A stretch of DNA of 64,000 bases from Apus apus. Taxonomy: Eukaryota > Chordata > Aves > Apodiformes > Apodidae. The stretch spans positions 2,036,056-2,100,055 of the forward strand of contig NC_067304.1 in NCBI RefSeq assembly GCF_020740795.1, written 5' to 3'. Under the pieces are notes generated by a model. The model did no database searches, was not told the DNA's origin, and was given only the letters and a program-made list of their open reading frames with translations. The translations under genes and the position numbers were made by a program. Shown one piece after another: positions 11,201 to 21,333 of the stretch; within the stretch, counting starts at the first letter, position 1; each line of letters starts with the position of its first letter.

Positions 11201-14200
11201 TCCCTCTCTGCTCAAGACAATGTGAAGTTCAAAGCCAAGAACATCCTGCTGGGAGTGTGTGTTTATTGGAAGTATCACTCACCACTCCTCGGTAGGATGG
11301 AGGGATGAATCCACAGTAGATAGGAAGAAAGCAGCTGCAGAGGAGAGCCTGGGGAGGAGAGGAATTGCAGAGGTCAGTGTTCCAGTCCAAGCTCTCCTGA
11401 ACAAAAGCTGTTGACTGGGTGCTTACAAATTCAGGCTTGACTAACGGTCTGGAGCTCAGCAGTTGGTGCCACCTGGATTTTGCACTTGACTGTGTCAAGA
11501 AGAAAGGTTTCAAGAAGGGGAAAACATGAAGCTGGAACACTTCTCTTGAGCAGGCTCTTTGTGGTTTATTCTTACAGCAGCCAACAGGATTGGGGTTGTG
11601 TGTCTACATCCCACTGACCAGACACTGCCCTTTGATGGTGACAAGGTGAAGCTTTGGGGTCCTTTCTTTCTATTTGTGGGGTCTGGGACAAAACCACCAT
11701 GTCCTCACTGTCCATTTTCAGTCTGCTGGGATTTGTCAATGAACCAGCCACTGCTGGGCCCATTTGCAACCATTTTCCACCACTGTCATCAGCTGGGAAT
11801 GAGCATCCCAGGCTCCTGGGCAGGCACCACGGGGTGAACTCCCAACATCTCCATGGGCTTTGCCATCCTCTACTGGCTCCCAGGGACAAGCAAGCCTCGT
11901 GGTCAGCTCTGTTGAGGGTTTTACCCTGAGATCCTTTCTGCAGCAGCTAATTTCCTGGTTAATCAGCTGCTTGTTGCTTGGCAGCACGGGTGCTGTGTCC
12001 AGCTCTTTCCTCCCAGGCAAGTGCTGAGGCAGTGAGAAGAATCACTGCCAGCAGGACGTGGCCAAGGAGACACTTGTCCAGAAAGCTGAAGGGTCACGTT
12101 AGCATGAACACAGCTCTTTGCAAAGAGTTATTAGCACTTATTAAAGCTGGCCAGCACCTCAGCATCAGCTTTTTGAGGCTGGAAACAAACCTGCTTGTTT
12201 TTTTTTAGCATGATTTATTCCTGCCTGACTGCAGAGCTCACCTCTTCCTCCCTCCCCCCAAGCCTCATGGAGCTCACTGTGGTGGGACCGCAGTGAAGCT
12301 CTTGAATGTCCCCCCATCTTGGGTAGAAGGGAGTGCAGTTAAAATCAGGTACCTCCACCTCAAGCAGTAGGTGGAGATCTTCCTGAAGCATCAGAGGAAG
12401 GTCCCTTTACCTGGATGAGCTCCTCGTTTGAGCTGAACTCAGAGACCATGACGTTCTGGCCGTCCACCACCCGCGTCAGCGAGATGTGCAGCCTCCCTGA
12501 AGCCACCTGGTAAGAGTCCTCTGGCAGCGTCCTCTGCAGAAAGACCCTGATAGTGGCCAGCAAGCTGCACTTGGGAGACAGAGGGCCCAGGATGGTTTTC
12601 CTGGCTTCCGTGGTCAGGGTAAAGAAATATTCCTTCAAGTTATCTGACACAGAGGTGGGGGGGCAAAGAGAAAGAAAGTCAATGATGTCCCTGCTGCCCT
12701 GACAGTTACACTTGAAATCCTGTTGCCCAGGGAAGCTGTGGCTGCCCCATCCCTGGCAGTGTTGAAGGGCAGGTTGGATGGGGCTTGGAGCAGCCTGGGC
12801 TGGTGGGAGGTGTCCCTGCCCATGCAGGGGGTTGGATCTGGATGATCTTGAAGGTCCCTTCCAACCCAAACCAGTCTGGGATTCTGTGATGATTCCGTGA
12901 CTTTTGACACTCCTCACAAATAAAGCCTCCTGGGCATGACCCCGGGGTGCAGTGGGGGACATTGTGTGAGGAGAGAAAGGGGGAGATCACCCCCAGGTTG
13001 TCCTCAAAGGACACCCCACTGGTGAAGTCCCCAGCCTGGAGATGGGTGCATGGCCAGGGATCAGGGAAAAGCTCCGGAGAGCCCCGGGCACAGGGGTAGC
13101 CACCAGGGTCCCAGTGCCAGTGTGACCTGCACAATCCACTCCTGCCTTCCAGCTCCCAGCTCCCACTGGGATGGCTCAAGGGTGGGGATGAGGAGCAGAA
13201 TCCTACCTCCTCTGCTCAGGGCTCTCCTGCAAACCCAGCCCTGAGCTGGGACTCCCTTTGCATCCAACCTCCCCTGGTGCCCCTGGAGCTCCCCTGGGGA
13301 CCTTGCAGCCAGGACTAATGGTCATTACAGGTGTCTGCACATCCAAAAAGCTGGGTTAAAGGAGCAGAGCTGCAGAGCCCTGCCCAAGGGCTCAGGAGAC
13401 ACCAGAGTTGAAAGGCTGCCCAGGGACGGGGGGTGCAGCAAACCCTGCTCCCAGCCTGACCCCGGGGAGGGAGCTCGGTGCCTTTGCTGGAGTGGGGAGC
13501 TGGTGTGGGGAACACCCCACCTGGGGCAGACAAACTCTGCCAGCAGAAGTCTCCTCTGGCTCCCAGTGCTGCCAAGAGCCAACCTTGCAGCTGGGTGGGC
13601 TCCCCAGGACCCAGCACAAGGCTGGGGGGGGGTTGCCTGAGCTCCGTGGCTTTGGAGGTGCCAAGGTTTCCAGGCTGTCTCATGCTTCAAAACCACGGGC
13701 AGATGGATCAGATGGAGTGTCCCGAAGGCAAGTGGAGCAAGACAGGCATTAAGAGAGGTTATAGATGTTTGAGAGGATGTTCAGACCATGTGTTGTGGTG
13801 ATTAATGCTCAAGGGGTTCATGCAGGGTCCTCGGGGAAGCCAAAAGACCCAGAGACACTCCAGACCAGGGATGAACCTGCCAGGCACTGTCTGGCTGCTC
13901 TGTGACCTGGAACTGGGGGAAAAGCTGGTAAACCTGCCCTCAAGCTGCTGGGGAGGAGGTGAAAACCAACCCCAGCTTTGGGGCTTTGACTTGGGGTGAG
14001 TGAGGGATGACCCTGGCTGGGACTGTTCCCCCTGCACCAGCTTGCTGGTGACAAACCTGTGCTCAGGAGGTGACCTGTGGCAGGGGACAACCTGGCTTGG
14101 AGAGCTCAGAGCTCCTCATGCTGCCCAGGTCAGGACAGGGGCAGGAACACAACCACAGCCCCCCCATGGGACAAACCAGCAGTGGCCAAGCACAACTTTA

Positions 14201-15911
14201 AGTCTCTTTTTGCCCCAATGTGAACCTGACAGACTTTGTGCCACCTTCATTTGCCTTATTAGAAACCCAGCCAGAGTTCCCACTACCCACAAGGTCTTGT
14301 CTTCCTCGGGGGAACATGTTTTGGGCACCAGATCATCTCAGCATGGATGGTGATGCCACCCCTGCTGAAGCAGACCCCTGTTTCAGCAGTGGTGCCCACA
14401 GCAAGAACAGTTCCCAAAATCATTTATCCCAAACAGCCCCAGCTCCACCCAGTTCCACCAGCATAAGAGAATCAGAGAGGAAAGTTGTGGGGCCTTTCCT
14501 GGTTTGTAGAGGAGTTCATTCCCATATGGGCAGAAAGGTTCATTTCTGCTTGGTCTGACCATCTTTAAATTATTTTTAGTTCTAGCAGAGCAGTTCCAGC
14601 ATCTACCAGAGGTCTTAGGAACTGCATGTTTCCTCCCTGCTTCCTCCACCATTTTTTGGACCCCTGAACTTCTCCTAAATGTCCCCACTGCTTAAAGCAG
14701 GGCTTGGATCAGACCTTGAGGACTTAAGTCTTGTGTGCACTTGTTTACACTAATTAGAAGTAGGGGAGGATGTGATTATTAGAAGTGGGTTAACCACTCT
14801 GAATTAATTCTACACATAGATTATTACCCTGAGGATGACCAAGCACCAGAACAGGCTGCCCAGACAGGTTCTGACATCTCCTTCTCTGGAGATGTTCAAA
14901 ACCCACCTGGACATGAGCCCATAAAACCTGCTCTGGGGGCAACCTGCTTCAGCAGAGGGGTTGGACTAGATGATCTCCAGAGGTCCCTTCCAACACCTCC
15001 CCCCCGGCCATGCTGGGATTCTGGGATCTTACTGCTAGAGGGACCTGTTTCTACATTGTTTAAAGAGGTTGAGGGTAAAACCTCTTTTACAGCAGCCAGA
15101 GCAGCCCCAGGGTGGAGCAGGGACTGCTGTTCCCCCAGGAACGTCCTGCTGGTGAGCCCAAGGGGAAAGGTGCTCCACTACCTGAAAATGGGAATTGTGC
15201 CACATCTTCCCTTGTGCTGGGAAGGCTGGGTGGGATAACCCAAAGCCACATGCAGACAGGGCTTTTGGCTCTAGAGACACCTCTGTGACTGCCACTCGTG
15301 TCCCTTCACAGCCAAGCACGCCAAGGGAGCTGCTCTCTGGGTGACAAGGAGCCTTTCCGTGGACATACCCACCCAACTCTAACCACACAGCCTCACTTTG
15401 GGACACATCTCACCACTCCCTAGGCCTCGCAGAAGAACAAAGAGATCTGCTTCTTCAGCAAGAAAATGAGGCAATTCCATTCAGGTATGGCCACATTTCC
15501 CCCTGCACTATCTGCCTGACCATCTGAGGTCACATTCCGACAGCAACAACCAGCTTGTGCAGCCTACACCACCCAGCCCCGCTCTGGGGTGGCTGCCAAA
15601 AGTGCAGGTTCCTTTTCCACCGGTGCTTTGAGGGCTTTTAGCTCCTCTCTTTCTCTTTTGAAACCAACCAGATCTCTAAGCCAGGAGATCTGGGCAGTGA
15701 TTTTCTTACCGAGGCTGATGTTGCACACGACGGCGGCGGCGATGAGGGAACCGGCGGAGGAGCCGTAGACCTTGGAGGCAGATTTGAGGAGCTCAGGAGC
15801 CAGCTCCAGGAGAGACTGCACCACCCCAACCTGGTACATGGCAAGGAAGCCACTGCCTGAGAAGGAGAGGGAGAAACGGGTGCTGGGACCCCTCAGATCC
15901 TCCTCAGCCAT
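8253..15911 (-). CDS. PNPLA1: PNPLA1, patatin-like phospholipase / omega-O-acylceramide transacylase
   Basis: In mammals PNPLA1 transfers linoleate to omega-hydroxyceramide for the skin barrier. Exons, 5' to 3': 15710-15911, 12411-12643, 11283-11348, 10432-10644, 9681-9741, 9476-9594, perhaps 9345-9420, then 9058-9157 and 8253-8376. ATG is at 15911. The oxyanion loop is GSGFL (19-23), the nucleophile elbow GSSAG (Ser52) and the catalytic Asp171 is in YVDGG, so the dyad is intact. [22 protein letters not shown] and [11 protein letters not shown] closely match remembered human PNPLA1, which decides the assignment over PNPLA2 or PNPLA3. The last two exons read PYRLPAF and [14 protein letters not shown], resembling the PYTLP plus amphipathic-helix segment of PNPLA2, and their phases fit each other (GG|G). 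The piece at 9345-9420 would need a 55-base intron and a GC donor, so it is tentative. Orientation is opposite to human PNPLA1. The stop at 8253 is uncertain because a donor-like GTGAAG overlaps it. Confidence 0.82.
8484..8581 (+). mobile_element. CR1 3' end fragment
   Basis: CTGGGCTGGTGGGAGGTGTC through CCTTCCAACCTGAGCCATCC and TATGATGG. It lies in the last intron of PNPLA1, just 5' (on the minus strand) of no exon signal. Confidence 0.85.
8796..9026 (+). mobile_element. CR1 LINE fragment
   Basis: CACCAAGTTTAGATTGGATA, CATCCCTGGAGGGGTTTCC and TTGATTCTGTGATTCT mark a more diverged CR1 subfamily. It ends about 30 bases from the PNPLA1 exon at 9058-9157. Confidence 0.85.
9858..10128 (+). mobile_element. 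CR1 LINE fragment
   Basis: GGACAAGGGGTGATGGTTTT, AGGTTGGACAGTAGGG and a terminal CATGATTCTATCC identify an older CR1 copy in a PNPLA1 intron. Confidence 0.85.
10750..11164 (-). mobile_element. CR1 LINE fragment, antisense
   Basis: It starts with a duplicated ATCATAGAATCATATCATAG tail and continues about 415 bases through the shared CR1 core. It fills most of a PNPLA1 intron. Confidence 0.92.
12721..12899 (+). mobile_element. CR1 3' end fragment
   Basis: It runs from GTTGCCCAGGGAAGCTGTGG to GATTCTGTGATGATTC, and ends 78 bases upstream (minus sense) of the PNPLA1 exon ending at 12643. Confidence 0.92.
14841..15028 (+). mobile_element. CR1 3' end fragment, divergent subfamily
   Basis: CCAGAACAGGCTGCCCAGAC, TTGGACTAGATGATCTCCAG and a GGGATTCTGGGAT tail. 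It is in intron 1 of PNPLA1. Confidence 0.8.
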
Positions 15912-17947
15912 CTCCAGATCGGATCGGTGTGTCCGGCTCGATGTCTCCCCTTGTCCCTTTTCACCGGGTGAAACTCAAGGTGTCTTCTCCTCTTGCTTTC
16001 TCCAAGCTCATCTCTGGCTGCGGAGGAGTCCAGAAGATGGATTTCCAGCTCCCTTTAGGGCAGCTCCTCGAGGTGGTCAGATTCACGAGCTGATGTAATT
16101 ACTGCCCGTGCTAAAAACAGAAGTTTTCCTGTGATCAAAACAGCTCTTGTAATCCTCAGCCACAGGCAGCTCTGATGCTCAGGGCTGAATCCAGGCTCCC
16201 CTTTTAGCCCAAGGGATCCGAAGTCCTCCAGGAGCCCTCCCAGAGATGCTCCCTGCCTTCCTGATCCCATCCAACTTGGAAACATCCACGTCAGAGTTCC
16301 TCTTTGCTTCGTTCTCCCCTCCTCAGGGGTGTTAGCCTAAATAGGATTCCCCATCAATCCCAGCTTAGGCACAGCTCAGTTCTGAGTGAGGAGAGGCTTG
16401 TATAAGACACTTGAAGCCAGAGGGTGTTACACAAGGGGTGGATGCAGGGCGGTCCCCTGGGTTAGGTTTGGAAAGATTCCTTTCATTTGCTCCCTATTAT
16501 TAGGGTTTTGTCCTCCCCTGGCTCTTGGACATCCTCTGAGGGGGTGAAAACAAGGAGCTGGGTTTGCTTTTTCTCTTCCCCAGAGAGATGCCTGTGGCAG
16601 CAGCAGGTTCCCCGAGACTGGGGTCACTGAACCAAAATCAAGCTGCCTTCAGGGTGTCTTCATTGCTTGGGGGTGGCTAAAAGAGAGGGAGAAATTCAGT
16701 AGGTTTCTCCTGTCTTTCCAGCCTTCACAACCTGCTGCTGCTGCCAACGTTCAGAATAAAACCTGCCATTTTTAACAGATGTATTTATTAAATATTACAC
16801 AACACTGCGTGCCTTAGGTTGTCCAAATACTTAGAGACAACACATAGCCTGGGCATGTGCACCACAAGAGGCTGGAGGGGAGAGCTCTTGTTCCCTGTGC
16901 TGCTCCATCAGCCTGGCCGAGAAACCAGGGGATGGTCCCACCACCCTGATACACCCTTTGCAATTCTGTTTTACCCCAAGTTTCACCCCTTTGTCCTTGG
17001 CCTCTCCAGCCAGTGCTGGGTCCCCACAAGACTTGTGGGTCCCCACACAAGTCCTGTGTGATAACCCAAGGTCAGAGACCCCCCCAAATGTCCCTAGGGT
17101 GAAGTGTTGCTGGTGGGTGCCCATCAGCAGGTGAATATTGCCTGCAAACCCCCCCCCCGAGATAAATGTCACCCAGCGTGGCCAAGGCTGTGGGTGACAG
17201 GACAAGCAGTAGCAAGTTCTCAGCTTATAGATGTACCAAACTGGGATCTCAGCTATCCTGGAGGTGAAGAGCTCCTGGAGGTGAAGAGCTGCTTGAAATG
17301 GGGCGGCTGTGGGTGACCAGGGCCTGACTGGGCTTGGTCTTCTCCTTCCTTGCCTTTCCAGTATTTGTTGTTGGTTTTACATTATCCCCTTGTTGGGTGA
17401 GCCTCCCACACACCCCGCCTCTCAAACAACCTTCTGGTGGTATCTGACCTGGGATCTGGGTGATTCATTCACCTCCAGCCCTTGGGAGAGCAAATTCCTT
17501 TATTCATTTTTTTTCAAGCCCTTCCACCCAGCTCTGGCAAAGAGCTGCAGGGAGGAGAAGGGCAAGAAGTTGCCTCTCTCCCTGCAAGGGATGCTTCGGA
17601 AGCACATGGAGGAAGAAATGGTTTCCATCTTCTCTCTGCCACTGGTGGGCATCAGTTCCCCTGGGGATTCGACAGGCACTGCTTGGAAGAGGTGTGGGAT
17701 GTCCTGCTTCACTCAGCTCCTCCACTTCCTGGGCCCCAGCTGAGGGAAAGGTGGAAATGATCCCATGGGACCTGTGGGAACATGCTCCTCCATCCAGTGT
17801 ACAGTTTCCCTGTAGGAGCTGGACTTGCTACCAAACGTGGTGCTCCAGGAACATCTCCAGAGTGCAAACCCTGAGCAAGCTGAGCTGGGAGATGTTCTCC
17901 CCCCAGGCTCTCCTTTGGGCATCTTGTCATCATTTCTTCCCTTTCAG
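15912..17947. other. 5' flank of PNPLA1 and unassigned sequence
   Basis: It holds the minus-strand promoter side of PNPLA1, but no clear TATA box or CpG island was seen. Longer ORFs at 17309-17760 lack a convincing acceptor, frame and donor combination. Confidence 0.4.
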
Positions 17948-18051
17948 CTGCCACGTAGCAAAGCATCCTATGAGATCTTCTGTTTCCAGAGCCAGAGGGT
18001 GAAGGACCATGCAGTGGCCATGAAGGAGCTGTTATTCCTGCATGGAGACAA
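17948..18051 (+). CDS. orphan candidate coding exon, unknown gene
   Basis: A 104-base segment follows a good acceptor (TTCTTCCCTTTCAG) and ends at a consensus donor (ACAA|GTGAGTAG). One frame is open throughout, with protein-like composition including ASYEIFCFQSQRVKDH and AVAMKELLFLHG; it ends in phase 2. It does not fit PNPLA1 or BNIP5, which are on the other strand, and no partner exon was found. I do not recognise the family. It could be a rapidly changing small gene or a chance match. Confidence 0.3.
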
Positions 18052-18212
18052 GTGAGTAGCTCCATGGGGAGGTGCATGGTGAAGATTCCTTACCCCCAAA
18101 AGCTGGTAGCTCAGACCTGTGAGGACTTTAAGACATGCTCAGGCACCCCAGGCTCTCCTTGGGATCCTCAAACCCCAAGAGGAGCTGGGCTTTGGGGACC
18201 CACCTTGGGGTT

Positions 18213-18298
18213 AATCCCAGAATTACCTTGGTTGGAAAAGACCTTCAAGACCATCGAATCCAACTGTTTGTGCCCTTGGTTCTACCAGCCAAGGAGGT
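18213..18298 (-). mobile_element. CR1 3' end remnant, antisense
   Basis: AGAATTACCTTGGTTGGAAA followed by AGACCTTCAAGACCATCGAA is the complement of an old CR1 3' end. Confidence 0.65.
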
Positions 18299-18879
18299 CA
18301 CACTGGGGTAGGTTTGTTGCAGCCACATCCCACAAATCACCCCCTTCTGCAATTAATTACAGGGAGGTGCAGGGAGGGGTTGTACAAATTGTGCTCCACA
18401 TCCTCCCCCACTGCCAACATTGAGGGCCCAGGACAGTGTCCCAGGGGACAACATCCTCCCTGGCCTGGGGCCACGCTCCCATGGGATGAAACCTTGTCAT
18501 CATCCTCTTAGCACCAGCAAATTTTGCATTAATTGGCTCATTAAGTGCTGGGCTGGTTTCCTAAGCTGCCCCCCCCCCACCTCCTGGTGCTCAGCAGAGC
18601 AGGATTAGGGAGGACTAGTGGGCTTGGGGAGGCCAGAGCCCAGAAGCAGCCTGAGATGCTTTCAGGAGAAGCCCCCTGGCTCACAGGGGGCTGGGAAGGG
18701 CACTGGGTCTGGACAGGATCTGTGCCCAGTTGGCCAGTGTCCATGATCCCAGGGATTTTCAGGCAAGGGGAGGGATTGTCTTGGCTGTCTGAAGCCACCA
18801 CAGGGTGTCTGGGGAAGGATGAAGGTAATACCCAGAGCTGGAAACCGATCAAAATCCTGGGGCTAAGAACATGTTGTTC

Positions 18880-18885
18880 TTTATT
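18880..18885 (-). promoter_or_regulatory. possible poly(A) signal of BNIP5
   Basis: TTTATT on the plus strand reads AATAAA on the minus strand, about 90 bases beyond one candidate terminal exon. Confidence 0.3.
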
Positions 18886-21333
18886 ACCTTCTTAATGTCT
18901 TTGGTGGCCACAGCCGATCAGGGTCTCAATTTTATAACCAAGAGATTAAGCCAAGATGCTGGAGTAGCTCAGGAGAAGGGACCTGGGCTCTGAGAGCCAC
19001 CAGCCTTGGGTTGCTGCAGTGACAGCAGCTGTGGCTGCTCCCATCCCCATGGAGCCACATCCTTGCTTGGGGTTGGTTCCTCTTGGACTAGGAGCAAGAG
19101 GCTCCTGCAGGTTTTGCTCCTGGTTTCTCCACCACTGCTGCCCTGATGGGTGGGGGAAGACCCAGCGACCACAGAGGGAGGACATTTGCTTCAGCCAGGA
19201 TATCAGGAAAAGCAGTGGAGAAGGAAAAAGGGGGAGATGAGCAGTTTTTCTCAGCAGTGGTTTGCCTGGCAGGTGCATCCCACACGCTGAGGGAAGGACA
19301 GTGTCCTTCGGGAGGCCAGCGAGGAGACAAAACCCTCTTCTGCTCCATGCAAATCCCACCCCCCACCTGGCACCAGAGGAGCTCCCATGCAAAACAAACA
19401 GAGACATTATGTGATCCTCCCTCCAGGTCCCCACCACGTCCCCAGCTCGCCCTGCCCAGGTCCCAGTCCCCTGGGAGCAAACAGACGAGGGTGGTTTCAG
19501 TTTCTCCTGCAGTAAAAACGTCCCAGGTGTTTTCCTGGCCTCAAGGAAACCCAGTGCTGGCACCTGCTTGTTGCTGGCATCACTGGGCAGGACCCAGGAG
19601 TGGGTTTTTCACAGTCCTAATTACCCTCAGTTAGACAGAGCCCCTGCAAGGTGTCCCTCTCCGTGGGGCACTGGGCAGCTGGTGGCTCAACCCTCAGCAG
19701 CTCCATCAAATGTTTCCTGAAAGGCTCCACAAACAGGGGATGTTGAGCAGTGTGGGGAGGAGCTGCTTCCTCCTGCCCTGGGCTCTGCTTCCCCAGTTTG
19801 TTTTACTTTGGGTTTTTCAAGGACTGAAGAGACCAGATCCTCCAGGAGAGGAGAAGCTGGGCAGACAGCAGCTGTCACTGGTGGCCGAGAGGGGACTGTC
19901 ACCCCATGCATGGCACTGAGCCAGACCTGCAGCTTTCTTTGTCCCCATCATCACCTTGAACCCCACCACCTCTTTGCACCCTGCAAGCCCCAAAAATGTT
20001 GTCCCTTTCAGACCACCTAGGGTGGGTCTGACCTTGGCAAGGGAGATGCTCCCGCTGGTGGCACCACACTGAGCGCTGGCAACGTCCCCAGCCCTGAGCT
20101 GCCTTAATCTGTGACCTGCCTTAGAGACCTGGGCAAAGATAAGCTTGGAACATTCCCAACAATTAGAACTTAATCCCTTTGACATTTCACATCTTCTTAG
20201 GCCTTGTAGGTGAGACCCTAACAGCTGTAAATCCCCTCGGTCCTCCAGGAACCAGCAGGTCTGCACCCCTGGGGTAACGAGCTTTGCCCCGTTCTCGGTG
20301 TCAGCTCAAGCTGTTTTGGTCAATAAGTCTCCTTCTTCTGGAAAGGGAATGGCTGTAGACAGGAAAAAATAGCAGGACCACACCATGTGTCTGTGGTAAG
20401 ACTCTTCTTCCTGCCACTTGGCATCTGGCTTGGAAGGAGCAGCCCATAACAGCAAAGTTATCCCTGGATAACACATCACCCAGTAGACAAGGCTGGTTGC
20501 CAGTTTGGGACCAGTTTATTTGAGTTTTAGGGTGTTGTTTTGTTGGGGTTTTTTTCCTCAAGTGGACACTTGGCTGGCAGGAGAAGCTACAAAAAGTCCT
20601 TGCTGTGCATTCACAGAGGGGTGTAGAAAAGCAGGTAAATAGACAAACACAACCAAACCACGAGGTTCTACCTTGGTCAGAGCTCAAATGCAACTCCAGG
20701 GTGAAATCTGGGGCTGCTTTAATTGACAGGCTCTTTGCCCCCAGCCAGCTGGGGTCTAAGCTACTGTGGCTCTTGCTGTGGTTCTCCTGAGAAGGTTTTT
20801 TTCAACCCCACAGCTCTGAAGATCACCCCACGTCCAGGTGACCAACAGGGTCTGTCAAGTAAATCCACGTCCTTGGGTTCCTGGCACCTCAGGCCCTTGA
20901 GAGCAGCTGGTGTCAGTCAGGGCTGTCGCTGTTGTCTGTGCTGAATGTTCCTCTGTTCTGCTGGGACAGAAGGAAACATCCATCAGGTCCCTCTCCCACA
21001 CTGAGCTGGGGTTATTGGTCTCCTGGATGGGTTTAGGAGGGAATTCTCCCCGAGGAAAGCTGCGGTTCCACCAGGTCACAGCAAGGTCCAGGCACCTCCC
21101 AGCTGTGGAGATGCAGGGAGCAAAGTCCTGCTCCTGGGGTGTGCATGGACCATGTTCATCTTGGAGGAAGGCAAAGGCAGCTCAACCAGCACGGTGCAAA
21201 ATCCAGCACCCACTCACCCTCCCAGTATAAACCAGCATGACTGCTACCCACCCAGGTCTCTCCATCAGCCTAAAATGACCCCACATGCCCTAACTTGCTG
21301 CTGGAAGCTCAACCCTGGGTTCCTCCTCCCTAC

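Larger units (their letters stand above)
18052..21333. other. 3' side of the BNIP5 gene, terminal exon unresolved
   Basis: The BNIP5 donor at 21333 (phase 0) must join a terminal exon here on the minus strand. Two candidates keep the frame. One follows a TGTCTGCCCAG acceptor near 19860 and begins LLLSWRIWSLQ. The other follows CACTGCAG near 19015 and begins QPKAGGSQSPG; it lies close to a poly(A) signal at 18880-18885. Neither can be chosen from sequence alone. Confidence 0.35.
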
